Assembly: GCA_963575745.1 (NCBI GenBank)
Contig: CAUYUJ010000936.1
Coordinates: 340,001-404,000, forward strand
DNA length: 64,000 nt
Origin: Prorocentrum cordatum
Taxonomy: Eukaryota > Sar > Dinophyceae > Prorocentrales > Prorocentraceae
Direction: 5' to 3'
Shown here: positions 1 to 9,945 of the stretch, one piece after another
How the letters are laid out: each line of letters begins with the position of its first letter
Numbering within the stretch: the stretch's first letter is position 1
Program-made: the position numbers and the translations under genes
Notes under the pieces: model-generated
Database searches by the model: none
What the model was told of the DNA's origin: nothing
What the model saw: the letters and a program-made list of their open reading frames with translations, nothing else

Positions 1-242
1 TCGCCGAGGGCAGCTAGGGCATCTGCAGTGCGTCGTCGTCCGTCGTCGTCATCGTCGTTGTCGTCGTCGTCGTCGCTGTCGTCGTCGTCGACTTCATCGA
101 GCATACGCAGCCCCCCCCCGCCCCCCCCCCCAGGAGCATCCGCAGTGCGTCGTCGCCTGCCGTCGCCGTCGCCGTTGTCGTCGTCGTTGTCGTCGTCGTC
201 GTCGTCATCGTCGTCGTTGTCGTCATTGTCGTCGTCGTCGGT
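1..242. repeat. (GTC)n/(TCG)n trinucleotide array
   Basis: Nearly continuous GTC/TCG triplets with occasional ATC or TTG variants, interrupted at about 105-150 by a C-rich stretch. All reading frames give homopolymer-like Ser/Val/Arg or Thr/Asp tracts, so no protein is claimed. Confidence 0.9.
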
Positions 243-2190
243 CGTGGGACGTTGTAGTGGAAGGTGGTGGAGGGACGGAAAAGGGGAAGGAGGAACCGTT
301 TATGCCTAGGTCTTCCGCTCCTCCTCCATTTCTTCTGTCTCTTGTTTGTAGCCACGTCAGCACCACCCGCCAGCCGGGGTGCTTCTTTCCCCTGCATCCT
401 CTTTCTCTCCTTTCTCTCTTTTCCCCGCCTCTCTTCTCGCTCTTCCAACAGCCCGGCTATACCGGAGGCGCTGCAGTCCCCCTCCGCTGAAGCGGCGCCG
501 CTTGCATCGCGCCTGTCGCCCTCCTGCGTTCTGCCGGGCGTCGGCGCTAATCACCAGCGCCGCCGCCGTGCGATTCACAATTTAGCGTGCCCTCCTTCCG
601 GCATACCATCAGGGGGACATTTGCTTTGATCACGCGCCCCCCATGTGTCTGCTTACCACAAAGCGACATCCGGAACATGTCGACATTTCCGCGGGTTCAC
701 GTCGTGGAGAAACAACAGCGTGCCAACGCCAAACACTACGTCGAAACTCATTGCTTCATTTTCTCGCATCATGTATCCTTCTCGTCTGCACCGTGGTTCC
801 TCCTGTCATCCATTGCCTTATAGCTGCTGATCCTGCGTCTTTCCCTTCCCCGACCAATCCGTAAGTATCTGTTGCTCCTCCTCCTTTTCCTCCTCCTCCC
901 CCTCTTCCTCCTTCGCCTCGTGTTCCTCCTCCTCCTCCGCCTCCTCCTCCTCCCCCTCGCCCTCCCATTGCATAGCATCGCCAGTCAACGGTTTGCAACC
1001 ATCCTTTGGTTTGTATTCCAGGCTCTTCACATGTACCACACTGTTTTGGATGTGTTCGTGTCCCTGTCCTGTCCTTCCTTGCTTTCAGTAGCCTGTCCGT
1101 AATTCGGTTGATGTACTTCGTTTCCTCGTGCCCCAGTTAAGTCAATTTGGAAGGATTCCACTCCCCAGAGAACCACATGACGCTAACGCGTCGGCCCGAA
1201 TGCAGTGCCACATCTGTTTCGTAATATCATCATATTGGAGTACTTACGATTACACCTGAGAATCAGTTGTGGGTCATCGACGCCAGTCCCAGTATGTGAA
1301 CGGCAAATCTTTGCATCTTCGTGACGATGGCGTTAGCATCGCGATGACAGTTCTTGACAAGTAACGACGTGCTGTATCAGCGCGTTGTCCACACGTCCTT
1401 ACATGATGATTTTTCCAGCAGCAAGTCCGTAGTACAGTTTGTCGACTTTGAAAGATCGGGGTCGGTGACAATATCATCGTAGTGATGCGCAGGGGGAGTT
1501 CGGATTTGTTTTTCTCTGTGGTGGCAGTCGTGGTCATCAGCACATGACTCTGGCGACGGTGGTGGTGGTGATCATGCAGTGCTGCTTGTGGCAGTGACGA
1601 TCGAGACGGATACCCTGGGTTGAGTCAGAGGCGCAGCGACATGTGGGCAATCGTCGTGCGACCAGAGTTTTCGGACCTGTTTGTGCCCAAGTGCCGACGA
1701 GCCTCCAGCCCGCCCAGGGCAGCTTGTACCACCACCACCACCACCACCACCTCCACCATGCCCGGCGAGGGCCACCTCTCCCTGGCATTTGCCAGGAGGG
1801 CGCGCACGGGCATGGTCGGTCGGTACAAGGGCCAGGAGGTATCCTTCCAGGGTGTTCTGGGGGCTCTGCGGAACGGTTGCCGCGCTCGACGCATTCTCCA
1901 CAGCCGCCTGACCTCAGAGATACCCAACAGCCATCCCTGATAGTAAGGATGATCGACTTCCCACGGGTAGCCTTGCGTCCTTGCCTCTTCGGTCATCTTA
2001 TGTCAATTCTCAACCACGTTCGATGTCCAGCCCCGCTCCAAGAACATGAGCATGGGCGTCCAAGGCCCTTGCAGCCTCACCGCGCACCCTTACTGCAGGG
2101 GTTGACTGTATTTTTCCTGGCTCGATGTTGCCCGGTCCTTGGCTTCGTCGTGCACTGTGGTGGCCCACGGCTCGGACGCCCACACCTCCA
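243..2190. other. No recognisable gene; short CTC tract
   Basis: A CTC-rich tract lies at about 868-965. The stretch 1000-1620 is of more average composition and shows no long open frame with gene-like codon use. A CAC/ACC run at 1727-1757 gives a poly-His or poly-Thr reading that I do not treat as protein. Confidence 0.5.
1978..2095. repeat. Diverged dispersed fragment, copy 1
   Basis: About 110 bases resemble 9424-9528 on the same strand, sharing blocks such as ATGGGCGTCCA and GCCTCTT. The two copies are clearly diverged. Whether this is an old coding exon or a transposon fragment cannot be decided from sequence alone. Confidence 0.35.
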
Positions 2191-2191
2191 G

Positions 2192-2317
2192 TGCTTTCCG
2201 TGGGCGCGTCGCGCCGAGGGCAGCCGCATCCACAAGTTCCTGTGGAACGCGAGCGACGTGCCGACGGGGCCGACGTCGATCACCGAGGCCAGCCGCGCCT
2301 TTGCGGGCGGCATTTGA
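2192..2317 (+). CDS. Candidate 3'-terminal exon, unknown protein
   Basis: A 41-codon stretch ends in TGA at 2315-2317. It follows a CTCCAG that could be a 3' splice site at 2190-2191, with intron phase 0. About 90% of third codon positions are G or C, as in the alkaline phosphatase and RNA-binding genes of this window, whereas the flanks do not show this bias. The peptide begins CFPWARRAEGSR and ends TEASRAFAGGI; I do not recognise a family. No upstream partner exon was identified. Confidence 0.35.
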   Translation, partial: CFPWARRAEGSRIHKFLWNASDVPTGPTSITEASRAFAGGI

Positions 2318-2519
2318 CGACTGCGTAGAAGGTTGGCCCTTCGCCGGAGTGTCCGTGGGTGCGTGCCCAATGGGGCCCCGCGGTCGTTGAATCCGATACG
2401 ATGGCAGCGGCCTGCGCGCTTGGGTTTGGCCCCCTCGCGCCACCCAAACGGCGAGCACCCAATGTCAATCTTGCTGAGGGTCACTCTTGCGTGTAGCCGA
2501 ATTTGGCAGCGGAGCAGGA

Positions 2520-2900
2520 GGGGCTCAGGGCGAGGTTCTGGAAAGCGGGGTCGGAGAGGGAAGGGATGGGGGGAATGAAGGGGGAGGAGAAGGAGGGCCG
2601 GAGAGGAGGAGGAGGAGGAGCAGGAGGAGGAGGGAGCAGGGGGAGGGGAGGAGGAGGGGAAGAGGGGAGGAGGGGGAGAAGGAGGAGGAGGGGAGGAGGA
2701 GGATGGGGAGAAGGAGAAGGAGGTGATGAGGAGGAGGAGGAGGAGAGGAGGGGATTTGGGGGCGCGCGGAGGGTTCGGGCAACGTGGCGCGGTGCGTCAC
2801 AACCTGGGGAGGGAGAGGGAAAGAGTGAGAGAGAGAGAGAGAGAACAACAACATTACTGAGAGAGCATGTGTGTATGAGAGAGAGGGGGCTGGAAGGATG
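2520..2900. repeat. GA-rich (GAG)n array
   Basis: Purine-only sequence dominated by GAG and GGA triplets from about 2540 to 2760, followed by a GA dinucleotide run near 2826-2845 and 2876-2886. Apparent reading frames are Glu/Gly/Arg homopolymers. Confidence 0.85.
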
Positions 2901-3094
2901 GGGGAGAGAAGTGGGGTAGCCTCATTTTGCTCCCCCTTTCCTTCCCCGCAGGTTTCACGAGGTGCCCGGACGTCCTTGAAGGCGCCCTTACGCGGTCCCC
3001 AGAGGCTTCATCACAGTGTGGCATTTGTACTGACGGTCAAATCATCTCCACCACCGAGACATCCAGCGCTGTGCGTCTTCGCAAAGCTACCGGG

Positions 3095-3200
3095 CGCCCC
3101 CGGGCCTCTTGAGCCCTTCCCTCGGAGACCCGTTCCTCGTCCTGGGTTGTTCTTTGACGGCCCCCGAGCCCCCAGGCTCCGACGATGGCGAAAACGTTCA
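3095..3200 (-). mobile_element. Family G element fragment
   Basis: The order of short blocks matches the middle of family G in the orientation seen at 18236: a CCCTTCCC-like block, then GACCCGTTCCTCGTCCTG, then a TTTGACGG block, then a gap and GCGAAAA. The ends are lost, so this is a degraded copy. Confidence 0.45.
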
Positions 3201-3621
3201 TCCACGCAGGCGACGCCATGTTAGCATTGCTGGCCCCATACATGTGCTGTCCTCCTTGCCCTCTGCTTCTCTTCCCCCTTCTTCCTGCTCCTGCAGCAGT
3301 TTTGGATTGGAGGGTCAGGGGAATGTAAGACTCGAGCTCGCCGGAACTCGGGCGTGCCAGCGCTTTTCGGCGGCCCCGCCCTGAATCTTGACGGCCCAGT
3401 TTTTGTGTATCCCTTGCGACAGGAGTTCGCGTTGGACTTCGGACTGGGTCTCGTCGTGCTCCTGCTGGCCACGTCAGGCCAACCCGAGCCCACCGGCCCC
3501 AGGTCTCACTCGGCGATGGACGTTCGATCCATGCCCCTGCGGCTGCCCTCCGCCGCGGGCACCACGGGCGACATGGCATGGGACAGAGAGGCGTGGCCCC
3601 GGAGGCCAGAGCGCCACTCGT

Positions 3622-3930
3622 GCCGCCGACCTGGCCCCTCGTGGGGTCGGGGCAGGGGCACCGGCCTGGGCGAGGTGCCGATCGCCCGCTTGGGCCTCCC
3701 ACGCGAGGAGGGCGGGCCGACGAGCCGCCGACCTGGCCCCTCGTGGGGTCGGGGCAGGGGCACCGGCCTGGGCGAGGCGCCGATCGCCTGCTTGGGCCTC
3801 CCACGCGAGGAGGGCGGGTCGACGAGCCGCCGACCTGGCCCCTCGTGGGGTCGGGGCCTGGGCAGCGGCCTGGGCGAGGTGCCTATCGCCTGCCTGCGTC
3901 GCCCGCGCGAGGAGGGCGGGCCGACGACCT
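3622..3930. repeat. 102-bp tandem repeat, three units
   Basis: Three consecutive units begin GCCGCCGACCTGGCCCCTC at 3622, 3724 and 3826, an exact 102-base period. Since 102 is a multiple of three, the plus-strand frame reads as a 34-residue repeat starting RRPGPSWGRG and ending in PREEGG. Differences between units change amino acids as readily as not, so coding is unproven. The open frame containing it (3354-5030) also runs through a GAG array, which argues against a real gene. Confidence 0.8.
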
Positions 3931-4042
3931 GCGTCTCGACCTTGCCCAGCCGCTGGCAGTGCCGGGGCCCTGTCCGCCTGCGGCGGCGGCGCTGCGAGTG
4001 CGCCCCCGCGCGCCGCTCGCACGCTCGTGCTCTCAGGCCCAG

Positions 4043-4120
4043 GGCTGTGGAGGACGACCAATGGAGAGGGCTGTGGAGGACGACCAATGGAGAGGGCTGT
4101 GGAGGACGACCAATGGAGAG
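4043..4120. repeat. 26-bp tandem repeat, three units
   Basis: GCTGTGGAGGACGACCAATG followed by GAGAGG is repeated three times, directly against the left end of a family H element. Confidence 0.85.
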
Positions 4121-4236
4121 GACGTGTGCATTTTGTCTTCGGCGAGGACCATCGAGGAGCATCCTTGATCATTTGGCTAAAGAGCCACGCACAAAACTTG
4201 AAAAAAAGCACAGGGAATGGACGTCCGAGCGACGGC
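4117..4236. mobile_element. Family H inverted-repeat element, copy 1
   Basis: It shares the core CGGCGAGGACCATCGAGGAG and the right end ACGTCCGAGCGA with copies at 25803, 39318 and 50412. In the best copies the ends form inverted repeats (GGCATCGCTCGGACGT on the left, ACGTCCGAGCGATGGC on the right). The left terminus of this copy is eroded by the adjoining 26-bp repeat. Confidence 0.6.
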
Positions 4237-4690
4237 AAGGAGGGTGCATGTTGCCAAATGATTGGCAGATGTTTAAAACATGTGTTAAGCATGTGTTGAA
4301 CATGTTTAAAACATATACAAAAAATTCTCCGACATTCCAAAACACATTTCAAATTCAAGATTCAATTGTTGTGGCATCCACAAGCCCAGGGGGGCGCCAG
4401 CCCGACTTCCCCGTCCTTGCAGGAGGTCCCGCCTCCTGGTCGTGCCAGTGTGGCCTGCTCCTCGCCCCGTTCCCGCGCGTGGTGCCTCCAGCCCCCCCCC
4501 CCCCCGCCCCGCGCACAGGTGCAGTTGCCACAGGGAGGCGAGTGCAACCGTCTGGCTCGCAGCCGATGCGAGCCAGCGTTCCTGCCCACTCGCCGCTCGG
4601 CGTGCGCGCGGTTTGCCTGCCAGTGCAGGGGGGCCCGCCGCTGCTCGCTGCCGGACCCAACGCCGCTTTCAGAATCCATGGGGCGCTCCC
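4237..4690. other. No assured gene; Cys-rich open stretch
   Basis: The first 140 bases are AT-rich, with ACATG-type repeats around 4270-4320. From 4510 to 4680 one frame reads a Cys-rich peptide (GECNRLARSRCEPAF and onward) with G/C-rich third positions. It has no recognised fold, so it is noted but not called as an exon. Confidence 0.3.
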
Positions 4691-4698
4691 AGACCCCG

Positions 4699-4868
4699 AG
4701 GAGGAGGAGGAGGAGGAGGGAGGAGGAGGAGGGAGGAGGAGGGAGGAGGAGGAGGAGGAGGAGGAGGAGGAGGAGGAGGAGGAGGAGGAGGAGGAGGAGG
4801 AGGAGGAGGAGGAGGGAGCAGGAGGAGGAGGAGGAGGGAGGAGGAGGAGGAGGAGGAGGAGGAGGAGG
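4699..4868. repeat. (GAG)n array
   Basis: About 170 bases of nearly pure GAG triplets with GGAGGGAGGA variants. Confidence 0.95.
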
Positions 4869-5059
4869 AGGCGGAGGAGGTCAGGTCGTGACAAACATCG
4901 CGCCGACCAGCTGTGGACTACCTTCGAGCCCTGGGGGCGCTCGCCGGACTCTGCCGTCAAGAGCAGCGCAGCACGAGGAGCCGGTCCTCGGCAACGGGTT
5001 GCGACTGCGCCGGTTCGCGCTGCGAAGTAGTCATGACGTCGGGGGCTTGGGCTCTGCGA

Positions 5060-5226
5060 TCGGAGGGCACCAACTATACACCTACACCGATCTTGGCCAC
5101 GCCAATCCTGCGCCCAGGATCGGCGTATATGCTTTCCTGCCCCAGCTAGGAGTGCGCATACACCGATCCTGGGCCCAGGGTGATCCTGGCCAGGATCGGT
5201 GTTGGTGTATGGTTGGTGCCCTCCTA
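5060..5226. mobile_element. Inverted-repeat element J
   Basis: The two ends are inverted copies of each other over about 38 bases: GGAGGGCACCAAC plus TATACACC on the left, matched by GGTGCCCTCC at the right. The sequence CTGCGA flanks both sides (5054-5059 and 5227-5232), consistent with a 6-bp target duplication. No coding capacity; only one copy is seen in the window. Confidence 0.7.
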
Positions 5227-5446
5227 CTGCGAGGTGAGTCGCAAAGCAGAGGTGTCATTGGGAGCTGCTGCCGGACCCCCGTGCAGCCAAGGCGTTCGAG
5301 CCGGGACCACCGTGGGTTCGGGACGGCTCGTGCGTGCGCGCCGCTCCTTGGCTCTGGATCGGGGAACCTGTGAGTGGCCGAGGCCAGAAACACGGCGGAA
5401 AAAAAAAAAAACCTCCGTTCAGTTCCTCTCGCTAGGTCCCCCCCAT

Positions 5447-5500
5447 GGGGAGGAGGAGGAGGAGGAGGAGGAGGAGGAGGAGGAGGAGGAGGAGGAGGAG
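5447..5500. repeat. (GAG)n array
   Basis: About 54 bases of GAG triplets after GGGGAGGAG. Confidence 0.9.
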
Positions 5501-5652
5501 GGGCCCAGGCCAGAAACAAGGCATCTGACACAGTTCAGCATTCTTCATGGTGGTAGTTGCAGGGGAATCCTGCATCGTCGCGATGGTTGCCGCCATGCAA
5601 AAAACATCCCTGCGCCCGCCCAGCGCCGGGCCCTACAGCGCGTGGCCTTGCT

Positions 5653-6216
5653 GTAAGTCGGGCCTGTCCCTCAACAGGAAAACTATTCAAAGCTAGTCAA
5701 TTTTGAGTCAAGACGCTGAACTAAGAAACAGTTTGGGTTCGGAAGGGGCTCGATGTTCCTTAGGTTCCTCCAGTGCTGTTCCTCTGGATCTCCTGCGGCA
5801 CGGAGGCGCTTACATGGCCAAGGAGGGACTTCGGTCCTTCTTGAGCGTTCCTTCTTTCAGCGGCCCGACTGCACACCAGAGAGAAGCCCGAGTCAGTAGA
5901 TGGTTTTTGCTGAGGAGATCGACTGGGAACCCGGGAGCCGGGGAACCCAGAACCTACCGAAATCGGGCTGGAACCAATAACCGGGAACCCGGGAGCCCGC
6001 AACCGGGAACCCGGGAACCCAGTCTACCAAAATCGGCGGGATGTTTTCGCCAAATCTTTCAATTTACGGCACGACCTCTTCAGTGCAAGCACTGATTGGG
6101 GAAAAATAGTCCGGGGACGATTGTTTGACTATTTTTGCAATTTTTCTCGCGATTATTCGAATATTGCGAATTTTTCTTCGAGAATCCATTTGTAGGAGGG
6201 GGACAGGCCCCCCCAA
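5653..6216. mobile_element. Family A element interrupted by family B
   Basis: The left end is GTAAGTCGGGCCTGTCCC and the right end GGGGGACAGGCCCCCCCAA. A perfect 8-bp duplication GCCTTGCT flanks the whole unit (5645-5652 and 6217-6224). Other family A copies are 129-161 bases, and this one is 564 because about 400 bases of family B sit inside it. The right duplication lies in the pyrimidine-rich stretch just before the 3' splice site of the exon at 6232. Confidence 0.8.
5699..6101. mobile_element. Family B element nested in family A
   Basis: It contains a GGGAACCCGGGA minisatellite (5926-6025). Its right part, AATCGGCGGGATGTTTTCGC through CAGTGCAAGCACTG, closely matches 10814-10880. The exact borders are uncertain because no clean target duplication could be assigned. 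Confidence 0.6.
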
Positions 6217-6231
6217 GCCTTGCTTGCCCAG

Positions 6232-6339
6232 GCGCGGCAGGCCCGCATCGACGTCGTCCAGTACATGAGCAGCCAGCTGGAGATCCTGGAGGTGAAGGAC
6301 GTCCCAAAGCTGAGTCCCGGGGACGTCATTCCGAACGAG
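6232..6339 (+). CDS. Candidate internal exon, unknown protein
   Basis: Exactly 36 codons lie between TTGCTTGCCCAG (3' splice site) and GAG followed by GC (possible GC donor at 6340), with phase 0 on both sides. Third positions are about 90% G/C. The peptide runs ARQARIDVVQYM, then SSQLEILEVKDVPKL, then SPGDVIPNE, which looks like a helix followed by a loop. I do not recognise the family. No partner exon was found. The family A element lies only 15 bases upstream of the acceptor, so it probably inserted into the end of the preceding intron. Confidence 0.45.
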
Positions 6340-7200
6340 GCTCGGGGCTCAATGGACGGTCAGCCACGCGCAGAGGGGGTGGGGGGAGGGGGGAGGGTTT
6401 CTTGGAAGCACCCCTGTTTCTTAGAGGGCGCGGGCCTTCTCTATAGATGTAAGGCCGGCGCCTTCTAAGAAGCAGCCTCCCTTGTGCGCGCCGCCAAGAC
6501 GGGGGTCAATGCACACGGTGGTCAGCCACGGCGACGGATCTGACAGGATCCTGCAGAACCAGTGCTGCACTGACCCGGGCTAGCGTGCAGGATCCTGCGA
6601 AGCCCGACTTACCCGGGCTTGCATTGACCTGGGTCAGAAGGTCCCCGAGAGACCTCGGCGCGGGCGGGCCCCGGGCTTGAGTTCTGGTCCGCTACAGCGG
6701 GGAGGGGCCCCGTGGGACAAGGGCACCTCCGGGGAGGGGAGGTCCCACCCCCTCCCGACCACAGGAATGAAGGATGAAGAGCCCCTCCCCATGGCAAATC
6801 GGTGGATGAGCTGCGGACGGAGAATCACTGCAACTCGTTGCGCTTACGTACGATGTTCGTGAAATCGGTGATGTCGCTGACAATGAGGGGAGCGCGGCCG
6901 CGGCGGTGGCCACGGTGACGTCGTCGACGACGATGCCGTTGGTGCAGTAGTGGGTTCCCAGCAAATCTGTGTGGGTGGACGACGACGTCAGCTGTCGCAA
7001 ACACAGCCGCTACACGGGGCGGCTCAGCGACGTCAATGACAATTTGCCACCATGGCAATTGCAAACACAAGCGGCGAGGGCAACATTCAGCATGACTGAG
7101 ATTATGATTGATGTGTTGCTCCCAGTGAGTCGGCATGCAGGGCCAGCGAAGACGACACGGGTGGCGCCAGTGCGCATCTTGGGATAGCCTGTTCCGGTTC
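6340..7200. other. No recognisable feature
   Basis: Mixed unique sequence. GGATCCTGC recurs at 6547 and 6590, and ACCCGGGCT/CTTGCA recurs nearby, but no frame with gene-like codon use was found. Confidence 0.4.
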
Positions 7201-7204
7201 CCCT

Positions 7205-7715
7205 ACTCATCCTCCTTCGCATCCTCCTCCTCCTCCTCCTCCTCCTCCTCCTCCTCCTCCTCCTTCTCATGCCCTGTCCTTCTCCTGCTCCTCCTCCTCC
7301 TACTTCTCCTCCTCACCCTCGTCCCCCTCCCCCTTCTCCTCCTCCGCCTTCTCCTCGTCCTCCTGCTCTTTCTCCCCCTCCTGCCTCCCCTCCTCCTCAT
7401 TCTCCTTCGCCTGCTCATCCCCCTCCTACGCCTACTCCGCCTGCTCCTCCCCCTCCCTCTCCTTCTCAACCTCCTCCCCCCCTCCTCCTACTCGTCCTCC
7501 TCTCCCTCCTCCCCTCCTCCTTCTCCTCGTCCTTCTCCTTCTCCTCTTCCTCCTCCTCCTCCTCCTCCTCTACGTCCTCCTCGTCCTCCTCCTCCTCTTC
7601 TCCCTTTCTTCCTCCTCCTCCTCCTCCTCCTCCTCCTCCTCTCCCTCTCTTCTTCCGCCGCCGCCTCTCGTCCTCCTCCTCCTCCTTCTCTTCCTCCCCC
7701 TCCTCACCCTCTTTG
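7205..7715. repeat. (CTC)n array
   Basis: About 500 pyrimidine-rich bases dominated by CTC triplets with TTC, CCC and CGC variants. Confidence 0.95.
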
Positions 7716-7927
7716 CGGAGCGCGCTGGCCAGTAAGATGTTCAGGGTGGATGCCAAGCGTTCCGACTCCTAGTTCTCCATGCCCGAGGCCGCTTTTCCCA
7801 GGAGTCTGTTCCCGGGCACCCTCGGCAGGACCCCACAGGAGCTGCTCCCTCTCTCCTCCCCCCTCCCCCTCCAGCGAGGCCCCCCGCGATCTCTCCCCGG
7901 TGGCTCCCCCCCCCCCCTCTCCCCGAG

Positions 7928-8010
7928 ACCCCGCCGTCGAGCACTTCCGGTGGGCGCGCCGCTCCTCCTCGCTTCTGGCCCGCAACGCCTCGGCGCCTCG
8001 CGCCAACCAC
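7928..8010 (+). CDS. Candidate internal exon, unknown protein
   Basis: It follows a C-rich tract ending CCCCGAG and ends at CAC before GTCTCC. The frame reads AVEHFRWARRSSSLL, then ARNASAPRANH, with about 95% G/C at third positions. A terminal exon candidate in the same frame lies at 8329-8406, and the sequence between them is an inverted-repeat element with a CTC core, as expected for an intron here. The family is not recognised, and the splice sites are inferred only. Confidence 0.35.
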
Positions 8011-8023
8011 GTCTCCGTTTCCA

Positions 8024-8168
8024 ATGTTTTCCACCACCACTACCAGAAGTTGGAGGGGGAGGGGGTCCTCCTCCTCCTCCTCCTCCTCCTCCTCCTCCTC
8101 CTCCTCCTCCTCCTCATCCTCTACCTCCTTCCCTCCTCCCACTTCTGGTGGCGGTGGTGGAAAACAGG
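8024..8168. mobile_element. Inverted-repeat element V with CTC core
   Basis: GTTTTCCACCACCACTACCA on the left is inverted as TGGTGGCGGTGGTGGAAAAC on the right, each next to an AGAAGTTGG/CCACTTCT block. The core is a (CTC)n tract at 8068-8118. Confidence 0.65.
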
Positions 8169-8328
8169 CTTCATCAGGAATGTAAAGCGACTGCTGCACA
8201 AGACAAGAGAGCTGCCAGGAAGGGAAGGCACCCGGTGCAGAAGGCAGAAGGGAAGACACCTACCACTACCACAGCCGGGTCATCTCGACGGCCCTGTTGT
8301 GTCACCGTTCCCCCGTCCCCGTTTCCAG

Positions 8329-8406
8329 GCGTCAGGGTCCCGAGCCCCTCCGAGCTTCCCGCCCCGCGAGGCCGAGCAGCAGTCGATCCGCTCGCAGGGC
8401 ATATAG
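8329..8406 (+). CDS. Candidate 3'-terminal exon, unknown protein
   Basis: An excellent 3' splice site (CCCCGTCCCCGTTTCCAG) precedes 25 codons and TAG at 8404-8406. The peptide reads ASGSRAPPSFPP, then REAEQQSIRSQGI, with mostly G/C third positions. It could be the last exon of the gene whose internal exon is proposed at 7928-8010. The protein family is unknown. Confidence 0.4.
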   Translation, partial: ASGSRAPPSFPPREAEQQSIRSQGI

Positions 8407-8534
8407 CGCGTCGCTGGGGCAGTGCCGCCGAGAGACACGCCAGGCACGACAGTGCCCAAGCGCATGTTCTCCCCCCTGTAGGTGTGCGTCGGGGGCCCCC
8501 GTCCCAGGCAGTCGTGCGTGGTCCTCTTCTGCTA

Positions 8535-8729
8535 TCGGGGGCGGCAAAGGGGGGGTGATGACTAGGGGGGGGGTGGATATCATGGCGTGGGCCATGATAT
8601 TTCCTCAGGTTTTTATGGCGCCTCTTCTTATTTCATTGCGTTCCTGGTCCCCCTCCTGGTCCGCGCACCTGCCGCTGGCCATGATTTACGCCCCCCCCTC
8701 TTGAACGCCCCCCTCTTGGCCGCCCCCGA
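8535..8729. mobile_element. Family D element, copy 1
   Basis: It begins TCGGGGGCGGCAAAGG and ends CTTGGCCGCCCCCGA, with long imperfect inverted ends of about 45 bases. The flanks TGCTA (8530-8534) and TGCCA (8730-8734) are a 5-bp duplication with one change. Conserved core blocks are GGCGCCTCTTCTTATTTCAT and GGCCATGAT. Confidence 0.85.
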
Positions 8730-8734
8730 TGCCA

Positions 8735-9330
8735 GTCTGGCGCCTTCATCTCACCGGGCGACCTGGGGAATGGAGTGCAATGGAATGGAATGGAATGAAA
8801 TGGGGTGGCCCCCGTCGCGATGCGACATCAAACGGAACCCACAACGCTCAACCCAATGTGCGATGAGGACCTTCGGCTTGTCGGCAAATCGTTGGCTGGG
8901 GGTGGCACTCCGCCAGGGGGGGGCAGCTCCAGCTCCAAAGGATCCGGTGGGCCGCGCTCGCCCTGGCCAGCTCGCGCTGCTGAGTGTGCTGGATGATCTG
9001 GGCCGGACTTCGTCGCGGGGCGAGGCCGGATGGGGTGCAATCAGAACCGATGGCAAGGATGGGCAACCTCACCGAGGGTACCCTGATCGGGTATAGCCAG
9101 GACCCCAGGTAAGGGGGTCCGGTTAGTGGTGGGCCCCCAGAGCCCTTCCATTGGGTAGAATAACTAAACCATGTCTGCCGTGGCTGGTGTTTTTTGGGTG
9201 ACGGCAGTTCCGGTCAGTGGAACGGGGCGGGGGGGCGTCCCCCAGGACACATCACTGAAACCAGGTCCCACTAAACCCAGTTCTGCCAACGCCCGACCTG
9301 AGGGGAACGAACGCTGGCGGCGCCTCCGGC
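8735..9330. other. No recognisable gene
   Basis: A short GGAAT pentamer run lies at 8768-8800. The rest is unique sequence without a convincing frame. Confidence 0.4.
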
Positions 9331-9337
9331 GCGGGGG

Positions 9338-9400
9338 ATCCAGCGCAGATCCAAGAAATCCGCGCGGATCTCAGAGTTTTTATGTTTATATCATTTTTCG
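9338..9400. mobile_element. Family C right arm only
   Basis: GATCCAAGAAATCCGCGCGG followed by a TTTTATGTTTAT block matches the right arm of the complete copy at 10894-11055. The left arm is missing. Confidence 0.6.
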
Positions 9401-9423
9401 TTCCCCCAACCCTTGGATCTGTG

Positions 9424-9528
9424 CCTCTTTGGTCCATCCTTGGCCACTCTCGTTGGCCAGCTCCGCTCAAAAAGCTTCGATATGGGCGTCCACGGGGCTT
9501 GCATCCTTATCGCGCATCCTCGCTATCT
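9424..9528. repeat. Diverged dispersed fragment, copy 2
   Basis: Partner of 1978-2095, sharing the blocks TGCCTCTTTGGTC and ATGGGCGTCCA. Confidence 0.35.
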
Positions 9529-9546
9529 AGTGGCCTTCGGCCCAGC

Positions 9547-9945
9547 CCGCCACCGTGCCTGGGTGGTGGGTGGGACAGAGGCCTCATGGATGTTGTTTGC
9601 GATCTCGCGGTTGGCCTCTCGGGGGCCTCTTGGAGGCAGGTTTGAAGCCTCCGGGGGCCTTTTGGAACCTTTCGGGGCCTCTTTGAGGCCTCTTGGGGGT
9701 CTCTTGGGGGCCTCCCCGGTGATGCTGGGCGGCCTCTGCGGGGCCTCCATGGTGATGCTGGGCGCCCTCTTGGGGCCTCTCGGGGCCTCTTTTGGGCCCG
9801 TTGGGGCCTCTGGGCGGAAGGCTCGGATCGGTCTTTCCTTCTGGGCTCCAAACTCATTGTGTTCTTTAGGTTTTTTGAAGGGTCTTGGCCTCCTCGACGG
9901 CCCCTGTGGACCCGCAGACTCATCGGGGGCACCTCGGGAAGCTCA
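9547..9945. mobile_element. Family K element, left part
   Basis: It starts at CCGCCACCGTGCC, the same terminus as the full copy at 55296-56056, followed by a GGCCTCTTGGGG minisatellite. The right terminus is not present here. Confidence 0.6.

Noticed and set aside
1727-1760. Poly-His stretch suggesting a metal-binding protein
   Set aside because: A plain CAC/ACC triplet run also read as Thr or Pro in other frames.
3354-5030. 558-residue plus-strand open frame
   Set aside because: Runs through a tandem repeat, a family H element and a GAG array; the Glu/Arg tracts are compositional.
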